Below the pieces are notes generated by a model, which was given only the letters and a program-made list of their open reading frames with translations, searched no databases and was not told where the DNA came from. Of a stretch of 64,000 bases of DNA, positions 16,673 through 26,223 are shown in pieces. Position 1 is the first letter of the stretch. Every line of letters begins with the position of its first letter. The DNA lies in the NCBI GenBank assembly GCA_947624005.1, contig CANQHV010000004.1, positions 32,273-96,272 of the forward strand, read 5' to 3'. Made by a program: the position numbers and the translations under genes. This stretch comes from an uncultured Clostridia bacterium (GTDB lineage Bacteria > Bacillota > Clostridia > Christensenellales > Borkfalkiaceae).

Positions 16673-19063
16673 ATGAAGAACGAAAGCGAAAATGCAAATA
16701 GCAATTTAAGCCTTATTGCAAAGCAAAAAGATATTAAAAATTTAATTGCAAAGTTAAAACGTAAGACTGCCTATTTTTGTGATATCCCTAAAGAATACAG
16801 GTATCACCCTAAAATTGTATCTTGTGAAAGGGAATGCGGGATAAGAAAATCTTCTAAACGTGGCTATGACGTAATCTGCAACAACTTTTTTGTGGAAGAA
16901 TTGATTTTAGTAAAAGAGTGGTCGAGCAAAGTAGTAGAAAAACATATTACAAGTTTCTTTGCGGATTTTACATCCTTTTATAAGTTTTTACAAGGCGATA
17001 TTTATGAAAATGCCTGCTATTATAAATATAATTTTTCAACTGACGAAATTGCCGAATTCAAAATAGATATTGAAAAAATCAACACAAAATCGCTTATTGA
17101 TTATGATATAGATAGTTCTAATTTAAATTCTCGCACAAACTTAATATTTTCTATAAATAAGGGATATGACCGAAATACCTCTAACTTTTATGTCGAACAG
17201 ATTTTTTATGATGAAAAAGGGCAAGTTATCAGAACAGATAGACAATCATTTAAATATTTCTTTGATTTCGTACATTTTTTAAAGTGCGATTTATCCGACG
17301 CCGATTTACTGTTTTGCGATGGTTTGGAAAATATAACCGATTTCGGCGATTTAAATTTAAACAATGCGAAGTTAAGAAGCAGTATACTTGACAGATTGGG
17401 AATTAAATACGAAATCTGTTTTAATGATAATACCGTAGATTTCCCTGCAATTCAAAACAACGAATTAGAAACAATAGACGCTTTGACTGCCGAAAGGACT
17501 TTAAATTCCCAAGATGCTTTTAAATGTCAAAAGATTTATTATATTTCTGACCTACATTTATTACATAGATTAATAAATGCTAATAGTAGAAATCTATTTG
17601 ATGCCGTTTATATAATTCAAAAAATCATTGATAACCTGCTAAAAGACATTCAAGAATTGGAAAAGAATATTATTTTGATAGGTGGCGATACAGCCTCGCA
17701 TTTGTCGCTGTTTGAGTTGTTTATAAAATCTTTACGTACTTCTATCGATAAAAAAAATTTAGACGTGCAAGTTATTTTCACACTTGGAAATCATGAGTTG
17801 TGGGATTTTAGCGGGATTCCGTTTGATGAGATTGTAGAAAAATATAGAAAAGTTATAAAAGACAATGGCATGTATCTTCTTCAAAACAATCTTATTATTA
17901 AATATGATTGGAATAAAATTGAAGAAATAAGTACAGACGAGTTAAAAAACATGACAAAAACCGAACTCGCAAATCGACTTAAAACCGCAAGGCTTATTTT
18001 ATTCGGGGGGTTAGGTTTTGCAGGATATAACGAAGAATTTAACGCAAATCAAGGAATTTACAGATTTGCTTTAAATCGTAAACAAGAGCTTGAAGAAAGT
18101 AAAAAATTTGAATTGCTTTATGATAAAGTTTGTACGGATTTAATCGGAAAACGTGTAGTAATATTTACCCATATGCCCCAAAAAGATTGGTGTTCTCATA
18201 ATAAACAATGCCCTGGATTTGTATATGTTAACGGACATACTCACAGAAACTGTTTTTACGACGACGGCGATTACAGAATATACGCAGACAATCAAATCGG
18301 GTATTATAAAAAGAGTTGCCGCTTAAAATATTTTTATTTGGAAGATGATTTTGATTTATTTGTTGACTATAAAGACGGGGTATACGAAATCACAAGAGAA
18401 CAATACATAGATTTTTATTGCGGTAAAAATATCTTTATGTCATTCGAAAGAAATTTTCATAAACTATATATGTTAAAAAAGAACGGTTATTATTTGTTTA
18501 TTTTACAATCCGCAAACGGTAATTTAAACATTTTAAACGGCGGTAACTTAAAAGAGTTAAAACATAAAACCGTATATTATTATTTTGAAAATATGGATAG
18601 CGTGATTGCCGAGATTAAATCCCCGTTAGCTAATTTTAGTAATTACCAAAAACGTATTTCCGACGAAATTAAAGCAATTGGCGGTTATGGCACTATTCAC
18701 GGCGCAATTGTAGATATAGATTTTTTTAACCATGTTTATGTCAATCCACTCGATTTGTCGATTACCGCTTATTATGCGACCGATATTATCAAAAAAGTAA
18801 TTTTTCCTAATACATCCGCATTATTAAAAAATAACTGCCCCGAACTTTATTTGACCTATTTAAAGTTACTTGAAAATAGCTCGTCGACTGAACTTGCTTT
18901 AAGCGGTTCTGATTCAAAATTGACGGAAGCTCCGCAGATTTACTTGGATACGGATATTTATCGGGCATCGAGAGAAATTAAGAAAATGCAAAAGTTAAAC
19001 TCGAATATTTTAAGTTTTTGGACTGAACCTACAAATAATATATTAAGCGATACCGAAAAATAA
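16673..19063 (+). CDS. Large metallophosphoesterase (accessory gene)
   Basis: 796 residues. The central calcineurin-like phosphoesterase domain has all metal motifs in order: ISDLHLLHR, GGDTASH, GNHELWD, FTHMP and GHTHRN. The N-terminal 280 residues are unassigned and contain a short pentapeptide-like stretch (CDLSDADLLFCDGL). The C-terminal part (about 560-760) has a conserved-looking IHGAIVDIDFFNHVYVNP. The start is ATG 16673, preceded by AGAGGT; an in-frame start at 16622 would lie inside the promoter. The gene is clearly AT-rich beside GC-rich neighbours and has its own promoter and terminator, so lateral acquisition is likely. Substrate (nucleotide, nucleic acid or protein) is unknown. 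Confidence 0.85.
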   Translation: MKNESENANSNLSLIAKQKDIKNLIAKLKRKTAYFCDIPKEYRYHPKIVSCERECGIRKSSKRGYDVICNNFFVEELILVKEWSSKVVEKHITSFFADFTSFYKFLQGDIYENACYYKYNFSTDEIAEFKIDIEKINTKSLIDYDIDSSNLNSRTNLIFSINKGYDRNTSNFYVEQIFYDEKGQVIRTDRQSFKYFFDFVHFLKCDLSDADLLFCDGLENITDFGDLNLNNAKLRSSILDRLGIKYEICFNDNTVDFPAIQNNELETIDALTAERTLNSQDAFKCQKIYYISDLHLLHRLINANSRNLFDAVYIIQKIIDNLLKDIQELEKNIILIGGDTASHLSLFELFIKSLRTSIDKKNLDVQVIFTLGNHELWDFSGIPFDEIVEKYRKVIKDNGMYLLQNNLIIKYDWNKIEEISTDELKNMTKTELANRLKTARLILFGGLGFAGYNEEFNANQGIYRFALNRKQELEESKKFELLYDKVCTDLIGKRVVIFTHMPQKDWCSHNKQCPGFVYVNGHTHRNCFYDDGDYRIYADNQIGYYKKSCRLKYFYLEDDFDLFVDYKDGVYEITREQYIDFYCGKNIFMSFERNFHKLYMLKKNGYYLFILQSANGNLNILNGGNLKELKHKTVYYYFENMDSVIAEIKSPLANFSNYQKRISDEIKAIGGYGTIHGAIVDIDFFNHVYVNPLDLSITAYYATDIIKKVIFPNTSALLKNNCPELYLTYLKLLENSSSTELALSGSDSKLTEAPQIYLDTDIYRASREIKKMQKLNSNILSFWTEPTNNILSDTEK

Positions 19064-19114
19064 AAACGGAATGTTTTACTTGCGTTTATTCGTATCATAT
19101 TATTTATTTGCACT

Positions 19115-19153
19115 ACAATGCGGCAGGCGTCAAACAGACGTCTGCCGCATTGT
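19115..19153. terminator. Shared terminator between the metallophosphoesterase gene and ligD
   Basis: A 12-bp outer stem (ACAATGCGGCAG) with an additional inner stem, between convergent genes. Confidence 0.7.
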
Positions 19154-19193
19154 AATAATAACCGTATAAAAAAGCCGAGGCTCGATAAGCGGG

Positions 19194-21644
19194 TTAAGAG
19201 CGAAGGGTTTGGGTGGATTTGACGGCGAAAAAGTCGGACCACGGGTCTTGTCCGAGGAGGCTTAAAGCCGTGCGTAAAGTTACGGAAGCGGGCGGAGTTT
19301 TCGGCAACTGTTCCCAGAAAACGGGCATCGAAACCGCCGCGCCCGCGCGGGCGCGCACGCTGTAAGGCGCGACGCTTGTCGCGCCCGCGCCGTTCCTTTG
19401 CCAATCGATGAAAATTTTGCCCGCGCGCGACTTTTTGGACATAACCGCGGTATATCTCGACGGGAATTTCGCCGCCAGCAGTTCGGCGACGCGCTTTGAA
19501 AAGTTGCGGAACATATCGCCGTCCACGCCCGAGCGGAAAGGCACGACGACGTGATAACCCTTTCCGCCGCTCGTCTTTAAAAACGACTTCAAATTAAGAC
19601 CGTCGAGGATTGATTTCAGGTCGAGCGCGCCGCGCGTTACGGCGGAAAGCGGCAGCCCCTCGTCGGGGTCGAGGTCGAAAACCATGATTTCGGGCTTATA
19701 CGGCGAGGTCTTGCGGCTCCCCCATACGTGGAACTCGACGGCGTTGTATTGCGCAAGGCGCACGATGGCGCGAGGGTCCGTAACGTAAAAATATTTTTGC
19801 TCGGAAGAGCGCGAAACTCCCGCATAGTCGCCGTCCAAATGCCGTCTGAAAAATTTTTCGCCGTCGATTCCCGACGGACAGCACACAAGGCTTAAAAACC
19901 TGTTTTTAATATACGGGAACATTCTGTCGGCGACGGCGGCGTAGTAGCGCGCAAGTTCCGCCTTGGTTATCCCCGAGTCCGAAAACATAATTTTCTGCGG
20001 GTTGGTTATCTCCACTCCCGCCGTTTCGCCGCTTCCGACTGTCGTATTTTTCTTTCCGCGGGCGGGCGCGCTATTTTTTGCTTTTTCGCTATCCGAAGTC
20101 GGTTTTTCGCCCTTTTCAGCCGCGGATTTTATGCGCTGTTTAAGCGTTTTGCGGGGCGCGCGTTCCTCCGCCGCTATCTCGCTTATTGTTTTATCGAAGC
20201 GAAGTCCCTTGAAACTCGCCTGCCGCAGTACCCCCGATTTTGTCACTTCGGCGAACTCCACCTGCGCGACGAATACGGGACGCGTCCACACCGAGCCCTT
20301 TTTGTATTTTTCGCAAATATTTGAAAACGGCGGCGTTTTACGGACCGCCCCCGCGAACTCCGACGGCAGATTACGGCGGTCGGAAGAGGTAAAGCCCGTA
20401 CCCACAAGCCCCGAAAAGCGCAGTTTTGCGCCCTCGGGAACGCCTAAAAGCAGGGCGCGCAGATTGCCGTCCGCAGACAGCGTATACCCGCCTATTGCAA
20501 ACTCGCCGTCCTTTCTGAATTTGAGCTTTTTCCAATCGCCGTTCCTGCCCGCGGAGTACGCGGAATTTTTGTTTTTTGCTACCACGCCCTCGATATTTTT
20601 TTGTTTAAGCGCGGCAAGTTCGCGCGCGCTCAAATCCGACGTATGTTCGCTGTAAAAAAGCGTTTCGGGCGGATTTTTCAGAAGATTTTTAAGCCTTTTT
20701 TTGCGCTCTGCAAGCGGCAGCGGACGAAGGTCCTCGCCGTCGAGGGCGAGCAGGTCGAATACAACGTACCCAAGCCCGCCTTTGCCGCCTTTTATATAGG
20801 CTTGCAACGCGCCGAAGTCGGGCAGTCCGTCCTTGTCCGCAACGCAGATTTCGCCGTCAAGAACGGCAGAACGCCCGCGTAAAAGCTCGGTCACGGCGTC
20901 CGCGACGGGCGCGAACGCGGCGGGGCAATCGAGGTTATTGCGCGAAAGAAGGCGCGTTTTTACGCCCTCGGAAAACGCAAGCGCGCGGTAACCGTCGTAC
21001 TTGATTTCGTACACCCATTCCCCGCCTTGCGGGAGTGCGGAAACAAGTTCGCAGAGCATAACGGGCGCGCTTTTAAAGGGGTTTTCGGGCGATTTTGCAA
21101 TCTCGGAAATACTTTTGCCCGAGCGCACGCCGCGCTTAAAACGGCTGATACCCGCGCCCGTCCGCGAAAATCCGTCGCGCTCCTTAATAAGCAGCCACGC
21201 GTCGTTTTCCGCGCCTTTCATTCTGACAAGCGCCCAATCGCCTTTAAGCCGTTTTCCGTCGAGGTTGAATTTCAACGAGCCGTCTTTAAGCCCTTTTTCG
21301 GGGTCGGAGCGCGGCGTCCAGACCCCTTCGTCCCACAGCATAACCGTGCCGCCGCCGTATTCGCCGCGGGGAATGACCCCCTCGAAGTCCATATAGTCGG
21401 TCGGGTGGTCCTCTACCCGCACGGCAAGCCGCTTGTCGGCGGTATTGAACGACGGGCCCTTTGGTATAGCCCAGCTTAACGCCACGCCGCCGAGTTCGAG
21501 CCGCAAATCGTAGTGTTTTGCGCGCGCCTCGTGATACTGCACGCAAAATTTGAGAACGCGCGATTTGCCGCGGGTAATTCTGCCTTTCGGCTCGGGCGTG
21601 ACGGCAAAGTTGCGTTTACTTTTGTATTCCTTTAATTTTTCCAT
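19194..21644 (-). CDS. ligD: DNA ligase D (phosphoesterase-ligase-polymerase)
   Basis: An 816-residue multifunctional end-joining enzyme. Domain order: 3'-phosphoesterase (about 30-160; HYDLRLELGG, HPTDYMDFEG, IPRGEYGGG), ATP-dependent ligase (about 195-500; adenylated Lys in YEIKYDGYRAL), and archaeo-eukaryotic primase-type polymerase (about 545-800; catalytic VFDLDPDEG). This order is the one known from Pseudomonas LigD. A low-complexity Lys/Ser linker joins ligase and polymerase. It is divergent from ku with a 99-bp spacer, so the two form a complete non-homologous end-joining pair. Confidence 0.96.
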   Translation of the reverse strand: MEKLKEYKSKRNFAVTPEPKGRITRGKSRVLKFCVQYHEARAKHYDLRLELGGVALSWAIPKGPSFNTADKRLAVRVEDHPTDYMDFEGVIPRGEYGGGTVMLWDEGVWTPRSDPEKGLKDGSLKFNLDGKRLKGDWALVRMKGAENDAWLLIKERDGFSRTGAGISRFKRGVRSGKSISEIAKSPENPFKSAPVMLCELVSALPQGGEWVYEIKYDGYRALAFSEGVKTRLLSRNNLDCPAAFAPVADAVTELLRGRSAVLDGEICVADKDGLPDFGALQAYIKGGKGGLGYVVFDLLALDGEDLRPLPLAERKKRLKNLLKNPPETLFYSEHTSDLSARELAALKQKNIEGVVAKNKNSAYSAGRNGDWKKLKFRKDGEFAIGGYTLSADGNLRALLLGVPEGAKLRFSGLVGTGFTSSDRRNLPSEFAGAVRKTPPFSNICEKYKKGSVWTRPVFVAQVEFAEVTKSGVLRQASFKGLRFDKTISEIAAEERAPRKTLKQRIKSAAEKGEKPTSDSEKAKNSAPARGKKNTTVGSGETAGVEITNPQKIMFSDSGITKAELARYYAAVADRMFPYIKNRFLSLVCCPSGIDGEKFFRRHLDGDYAGVSRSSEQKYFYVTDPRAIVRLAQYNAVEFHVWGSRKTSPYKPEIMVFDLDPDEGLPLSAVTRGALDLKSILDGLNLKSFLKTSGGKGYHVVVPFRSGVDGDMFRNFSKRVAELLAAKFPSRYTAVMSKKSRAGKIFIDWQRNGAGATSVAPYSVRARAGAAVSMPVFWEQLPKTPPASVTLRTALSLLGQDPWSDFFAVKSTQTLRS

Positions 21645-21743
21645 ACTTTAAGTATGCGGAATACGCGCGCATTTTATCGGGCGGACGGAATATTACGCCG
21701 AAAATCGCAGATAATTTTAGTAAACTCTTGCGGAAGGTGAATT

Positions 21744-22559
21744 ATGGCTGTCGTTTTGAAAAGCGCAATATCGTTCGGGCTTGTCTATATACCCGTCGGG
21801 TTATACACGGCGACGCAGGACGCGGACATAAGCTTCAATCAACTCCACAAAACCGACAAATCGCGCATACGCTATAAAAAAGTGTGCGCGCATTGCGGCA
21901 AGGAAGTCGAGGCAAAGGACATTGTGCGGGGATTTCAGTACGCAAAAGACCAATACGTTATAATTACCGACGAAGAATTGGAAAAAATCAAGACAGAAAA
22001 GGACCGCTCGATAACCATTTTGAACTTTACTCCCCTCGACGGAATAAGCCCCGTCTATTACGACAAGGCGTACTATGTCGCGCCGCAGAAAGGCGGGGCG
22101 AAATCGCTTGAACTTTTGAGGCGGGCGATGATTAAGACCAACCGCGCCGCGCTGGGCAGAACGGTTTTCAATAATTCGGAAAAACTGCTTGTAATAATAC
22201 CGCGCGACGACGGTATGCTTATTCAGACCCTTTTATACGAGGACGAAATCAAAGACATACCCGCGTTTGAAAAGCCAAAGGTATCCGAGGCGGAGCTTAA
22301 CATGGCGACTCAACTTATAAAGAGTATGGAGGAAAGTTTCGCGCCCGAAAAATACAAGGACGGGTTCCGCGAAAAGCTGAAAGAACTGATAGACGATAAA
22401 ATCGCGGGCAAAACCGTGGAAAAGCCCAAGGAAGAAAAACCCGGCAGAATTATAGACCTTATGGAAGCGCTTAAAGCGAGCGTTAAAAGCGCAGACGCGG
22501 CGAAAAGTGCAAAAACGGGCAAGGCGAAAAAAAGCGCCGCGCGCAAAAAAGGAGCTTGA
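21744..22559 (+). CDS. ku: Ku protein (non-homologous end joining)
   Basis: Homodimeric ring that binds DNA ends and recruits LigD. 271 residues starting MAVVLKSAISFGLVYIPVGLY, with the family's KRIRYKKVCAHCGKEV-type region (CAHC) and a Lys/Ala-rich C-terminal tail (about 240-271). GCGGAAGGTG precedes the ATG. It is divergent from ligD. Confidence 0.96.
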   Translation: MAVVLKSAISFGLVYIPVGLYTATQDADISFNQLHKTDKSRIRYKKVCAHCGKEVEAKDIVRGFQYAKDQYVIITDEELEKIKTEKDRSITILNFTPLDGISPVYYDKAYYVAPQKGGAKSLELLRRAMIKTNRAALGRTVFNNSEKLLVIIPRDDGMLIQTLLYEDEIKDIPAFEKPKVSEAELNMATQLIKSMEESFAPEKYKDGFREKLKELIDDKIAGKTVEKPKEEKPGRIIDLMEALKASVKSADAAKSAKTGKAKKSAARKKGA

Positions 22560-22614
22560 ATTTAAAGCTTTGAATGCACCCTTTACGCAAAACTTTTTAA
22601 ATTTCAAACGGCGC

Positions 22615-22658
22615 AAACTCGCGGGCGGGCTGACAAAAGTCAGCCCGCCCGCGAGTTT
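22615..22658 (+). terminator. ku terminator palindrome
   Basis: A perfect 20-bp stem with an AAAA loop, ending in GAGTTTTA. Confidence 0.7.
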
Positions 22659-22716
22659 TAATCTGAATTTCCGAAAAATCCGTTGAACGATATCTTTATT
22701 TTGCCGCGGCAAGAAC

Positions 22717-22749
22717 AAACGGCGCGCATCTTTAAGATGCGCGCCGTTT
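22717..22749. terminator. Hairpin between ku and the YjzC-like gene
   Basis: A 16-bp near-continuous palindrome followed by T5 on the plus strand. It lies 18 bp beyond the stop of the minus-strand YjzC-like gene. Confidence 0.7.
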
Positions 22750-22766
22750 TTGTTTGAGGTTACGGA

Positions 22767-22931
22767 TTATTCGTGGTCCATTACCCAATAACCGCCCTCG
22801 TGCTGTAAAGGCGGGAACTTTGTACCCTTTTCGAGAAAGGTTTTTTCGTCGTCGTGGCTTCTGCCGTTTTTGTCGTACGCCTTATAGTGGCAGGACATAG
22901 GCACTGTTTCGCCCGATCTGAATTTTTCCAT
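22767..22931 (-). CDS. Small YjzC-like protein (54 aa)
   Basis: A short gene read directly from the minus strand. The product starts MEKFRSGETVPMSCHYKAYD and contains FLEKGTKFPPLQHEGGYWV. The layout (an opening with proline, 'LEKGxxFPP', an aromatic end) resembles YjzC-family proteins of Bacillota, whose function is unknown. GGAGGG lies 9 nt before the ATG, which strongly supports translation. Confidence 0.75.
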   Translation of the reverse strand: MEKFRSGETVPMSCHYKAYDKNGRSHDDEKTFLEKGTKFPPLQHEGGYWVMDHE

Positions 22932-23205
22932 ATCAATACCCTCCATACTCCTATTCTGCGCAAATTTTTGCGTTTTATGCGGAATATATTGCGACTTTTT
23001 GTCTTTCGCGTCTTAATTGAAAACTCATTTCGGAAAAACGCACAAAAATTTTTTGCAAAAACGTTTAAAATTCAAAAAGTGCGTTATATAACTAATGAAC
23101 AAAGGAAGACGGTAGGCGTCGGGCGGCGACACGGCACAAAAAGCCGTTCGGCACAACCGCAGCCTCCCCAAGTTATAAAAATTTATAATTGAAGGAGATT
23201 TTATT

Positions 23206-23622
23206 ATGAAACACTATTTACAACCCAAACGTACTGAAAATTACGACATATTCGACGCGTTCGACGACTGGTTCAAGCCGATGTTCTTCGACGAAAGCAA
23301 GGATTTGAGGACGGATATCAGGGAAACCGAGTCGGATTACGAACTCGACCTCGAACTGCCCGGCTATGCGAAAAACGAAATCAGAATTTCGCTTGAAAAC
23401 GGCTACCTTACGGTGGAAGCCGAAAAGCAGAAAAAGGAAGAAAATTCTAAAAAGTACCTGCGCAGAGAGATTTCCGAGCGCACTTCGAGAAGCTATTACG
23501 TCGGCTCGGACGTTACCCGCGAACAGATAAAGGCGAAGTTCGACAACGGCATACTTTCGCTTACCGTACCCAAGGAAAAGCCCAAGAGTTCGCACGCCGA
23601 CAACTTTATCGAAATAGAATAA
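23206..23622 (+). CDS. Hsp20/alpha-crystallin small heat-shock protein
   Basis: An ATP-independent holdase chaperone. 138 residues: the alpha-crystallin domain (about 38-125) has ELPGYAKNEIRISLENGYLTVEA and the family's C-terminal FDNGILSLTVPKEKP. GAAGGAGA precedes the ATG. A leader of up to about 100 nt (from roughly 23100) contains GC-rich stems; no CIRCE or clear thermosensor is visible. Confidence 0.94.
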   Translation: MKHYLQPKRTENYDIFDAFDDWFKPMFFDESKDLRTDIRETESDYELDLELPGYAKNEIRISLENGYLTVEAEKQKKEENSKKYLRREISERTSRSYYVGSDVTREQIKAKFDNGILSLTVPKEKPKSSHADNFIEIE

Positions 23623-23626
23623 AAAG

Positions 23627-23670
23627 GCATAAAAAAAAGGGGCGCGTATCCCGCGCCCCTTTTTTTATGC
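23627..23670. terminator. Bidirectional terminator of hsp20 and tsf
   Basis: GGGGCGCG stem extended by A8/T7 arms, between convergent genes whose stops flank it by 1-5 nt. Confidence 0.9.
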
Positions 23671-24576
23671 TTAATTGTTTTTCATAGCTTCGATTTGTTT
23701 TGCGACTTCGTCCTGAAGATTTTCGTTTTTCTTTTCAAGACCTTCGCCCATTTCGAAACGCGCGAAACGCGAAACTTTGAATTTGTTGCCGATTACCTGC
23801 GAAACTTTAAGGCTGTCGTCCTTGACGAAAGGCTGTTCGGTAAGGCAGTTTTCGGAATAGAACTTACCGAGCTTGCCCGCCACTATCTTTTCGAGGATAT
23901 CCTTGGGCTTGTTCGCGTTTTTGGGGTCCGCCTGCATCTGCGCAAGCAGTATTTCCTTTTCCTTGTCGAGTACTTCGGCGGGAACTTCGTCGCGTCCGAC
24001 GTACGAGGGATTTGACGCCGCTATCTGAAGCGCTATGTCGTGCAGAGTTTCTTCCGAGCCTTGGGTGAAGTCGAGGGCTTCGACCATAACGCCCACTTTG
24101 CCGCCCATATGAATATAGGTTTCGATTTTACCCGAAGTTTTGAAAATTTCGAAGCGGCGTATTGAAATTTTTTCGCCGATTATCGCCGTCTGGTTGGTTA
24201 TAAAGTCCTTTACCGTGCCGTTTTCGAAGGGGAGCGCATACAGCGCGTCTACGTCGGCGGGCTTTTCCTTTGCGACTAATTTTGCAACCTCGTCAACTAT
24301 CGCGTGGAATTTTTCGCCGCGCGAAACAAAGTCCGATTCGCAGTTTATTTCAAGCAATACGCCCGTATTGCACTTTTCGCAGACGAACGCGCCTACCGCG
24401 CCCTCCGCCGCTATTCTGCCTTCCTTTTTGACTGCTTTAGCTATGCCGCGCTCGCGTAAAAGCTCGGCGGCTTTTTCCATATCGCCGTCGGCGTCGGTCA
24501 ACGCCTTTTTGCAGTCGAGCATGCCTGCGCCGCTTTTATCGCGCAACGCCATTACGTCCTTTGCCGTGAATGCCAT
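23671..24576 (-). CDS. tsf: Elongation factor Ts
   Basis: Guanine-nucleotide exchange factor for EF-Tu. 301 residues with the N-terminal UBA-like region (MALRDKSGAGMLDCKKALTDADGDMEKAAELLRERG) and the signature NCESDFVSR. It follows rpsB by 9 nt. Confidence 0.97.
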   Translation of the reverse strand: MAFTAKDVMALRDKSGAGMLDCKKALTDADGDMEKAAELLRERGIAKAVKKEGRIAAEGAVGAFVCEKCNTGVLLEINCESDFVSRGEKFHAIVDEVAKLVAKEKPADVDALYALPFENGTVKDFITNQTAIIGEKISIRRFEIFKTSGKIETYIHMGGKVGVMVEALDFTQGSEETLHDIALQIAASNPSYVGRDEVPAEVLDKEKEILLAQMQADPKNANKPKDILEKIVAGKLGKFYSENCLTEQPFVKDDSLKVSQVIGNKFKVSRFARFEMGEGLEKKNENLQDEVAKQIEAMKNN

Positions 24577-24585
24577 ATATCCTCC

Positions 24586-25542
24586 TTACTCCGCCGCCTC
24601 TTCGGTTGCGGTCTTCTTTTTTCTCGTCTTTTTGGGAGCTTCTTCTGCCGCGGGAGCTTCTTCTGCCGCGGGGGCTTTGTCTGCTTCCTCTTTGTCTTCC
24701 TTTACCTCTTTCGCCTCGGTCTTCTTCGCGCGCTTTGCGGGCTTCTTTTCTTCAACCGCCTCTTCTTCCGCCGCGGGCGCTTCAACCGCGTCGATTGCCT
24801 CGTCGCTCATCGCTTCCGCAGGCTCGTCGGAAGATTCCGCGCTTTCGATTACGGGAGTTTCGCCCTGATTTGCCTCGATTACGGCGTTCGCTATAACCGA
24901 AGATATAAGTTTTACCGCGCGGATTGCGTCGTCGTTGCCGGGGATTACCCAATCTATAAGGTCGGGGTCGCAGTTCGTGTCGGTGATAGCCACGATGGGA
25001 ATGTTGAGTTTGCGCGCTTCGGAAACGGCGATATCTTCGTTGTTGGGGTCAACTACGAACATTACGCCGGGAAGCTTGGTCATATCCCTTATGCCGTTTA
25101 AGTTTGTCTGCAATTTTTCAAGCTCTTCACGAAGCTTTGCGACTTCCTTTTTGGGCAGAAGGTCGAACTCGCCCGAAGTTTCCATCTTTTCGATTTTGAC
25201 CATTCTGTCGATACGCGAACGAATGGTTTTGAAGTTGGTAAGCGTGCCGCCCAGCCAACGCGAGTTGACGTAGTACATACCGCAACGCTCCGCCTCTTCC
25301 TTTATCGCGTCCTGCGCCTGCTTTTTGGTGCCGACGAAAAGGAGCGTTTTGCCCTCTTTCACCGATTCTACCACAAACTTGTACGCGTCTTCGATAAGCC
25401 CCACGGTAAGCTGTAAGTCGATAATGTGTATATCGTTGCGCGCCGCATAAATGTACTTTGACATTTTGGGGTTCCATTTTCTTGTCTGGTGCCCGAAGTG
25501 GACGCCCGCTTCGAGCAGTTGTTTCATTGTTATAACCGCCAT
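24586..25542 (-). CDS. rpsB: Ribosomal protein S2 with long charged C-terminal tail
   Basis: 30S protein. Residues 1-235 are a normal S2 ([46 protein letters not shown]). Residues about 240-318 are an added low-complexity Ala/Glu/Lys tail ending in a [19 protein letters not shown] sequence, not needed in typical S2. It has its own promoter and about 110 nt of leader. Confidence 0.96.
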   Translation of the reverse strand: MAVITMKQLLEAGVHFGHQTRKWNPKMSKYIYAARNDIHIIDLQLTVGLIEDAYKFVVESVKEGKTLLFVGTKKQAQDAIKEEAERCGMYYVNSRWLGGTLTNFKTIRSRIDRMVKIEKMETSGEFDLLPKKEVAKLREELEKLQTNLNGIRDMTKLPGVMFVVDPNNEDIAVSEARKLNIPIVAITDTNCDPDLIDWVIPGNDDAIRAVKLISSVIANAVIEANQGETPVIESAESSDEPAEAMSDEAIDAVEAPAAEEEAVEEKKPAKRAKKTEAKEVKEDKEEADKAPAAEEAPAAEEAPKKTRKKKTATEEAAE

Positions 25543-25658
25543 TTCAATTCCTCCGTTTTACCTCCCCGCGAACGCGGCTTTTCGGCGCTTATTGCGGCAT
25601 TTGGGATTTACCGCCACGGAGCGCCCGCTTCGCAGGTGTGAATTTTTACAGCCTTGTT

Positions 25659-25687
25659 ATTTTAACAGATATTTAAAAGTCTGTAAA
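25659..25687 (-). promoter_or_regulatory. rpsB-tsf promoter
   Basis: Minus strand TTTACA (25687-25682), 17 bp, TAAAAT (25664-25659). The leader from about 25652 to 25543 has GC-rich stems and may carry S2 autoregulation (inference). Confidence 0.7.
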
Positions 25688-25772
25688 GCGTTTTCGGACG
25701 GGTTTGAAAAAATTTACGGCGCATTTTGCGTCCGCGAGGAATTTAAAAAGTAACGTCGCCGAAATTGTTTGC

Positions 25773-25868
25773 GGCGTAAAGGGGCGCCGCGGCTGTACGC
25801 CGCGGCGCCCCTTTACGCCGTATGATTGCCGCAAGCCGCCGCGGCTGTACGCCGCGGCGGCTTGCGGC
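25773..25868. repeat. Twin perfect palindromes with identical loops
   Basis: Two hairpins 8 bp apart: 25773-25819 (21-bp stem) and 25828-25868 (18-bp stem). Both have the loop TGTAC and the same inner stem GCCGCGGC. They lie beyond the DUF1292 stop and upstream of the rpsB promoter; neither has a U tract. The rest of the 25688-25910 gap shows no gene. Confidence 0.8.
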
Positions 25869-25910
25869 GCGGAAAATATCGGAATATATCCGCGCTTTTA
25901 CAATTTAAAA

Positions 25911-26213
25911 TCAATTCTTTCCGTCGGCGAACTCGTCGGCTTCGGACTGGTAGAAAGCGAACACCTCTTCGAGCAACGCCTCGTCCTCGACGGGTTCGAG
26001 AACTTCGTCCTTTTCGTTAAGTCTGAAAATCAGCACCTCGTCGTCGGCGAGGTCGGCGTTGGGTTCGGCGGCAAGCAAAAGGGTGTATTTTTCGCCCTTG
26101 TACTCGGTAACGTCCAGAAGTTTGAATTTTACCGTCTTCCCCGCGTCGTCGATAAGCTCTATAATTCCGTCTTCGAGTTCTTCTTCGTCTTCTTTCCGCT
26201 CTTTTTCCGTCAT
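25911..26213 (-). CDS. DUF1292 family protein (YrzB-like)
   Basis: A 100-residue acidic protein with the family pattern IIELIDDAGKTVKFKLLDV and YTLLLAAE. Function unknown. It is 10 nt after ruvX, the usual YqgF-YrzB neighbourhood in Bacillota. Confidence 0.88.
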   Translation of the reverse strand: MTEKERKEDEEELEDGIIELIDDAGKTVKFKLLDVTEYKGEKYTLLLAAEPNADLADDEVLIFRLNEKDEVLEPVEDEALLEEVFAFYQSEADEFADGKN

Positions 26214-26223
26214 AATTTCTCCT

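Noticed and set aside
16245..19190. tRNA-Ala as attachment site for the metallophosphoesterase insertion
   Set aside because: No copy of the tRNA 3' end is found on the right side of the gene and no integrase is present.
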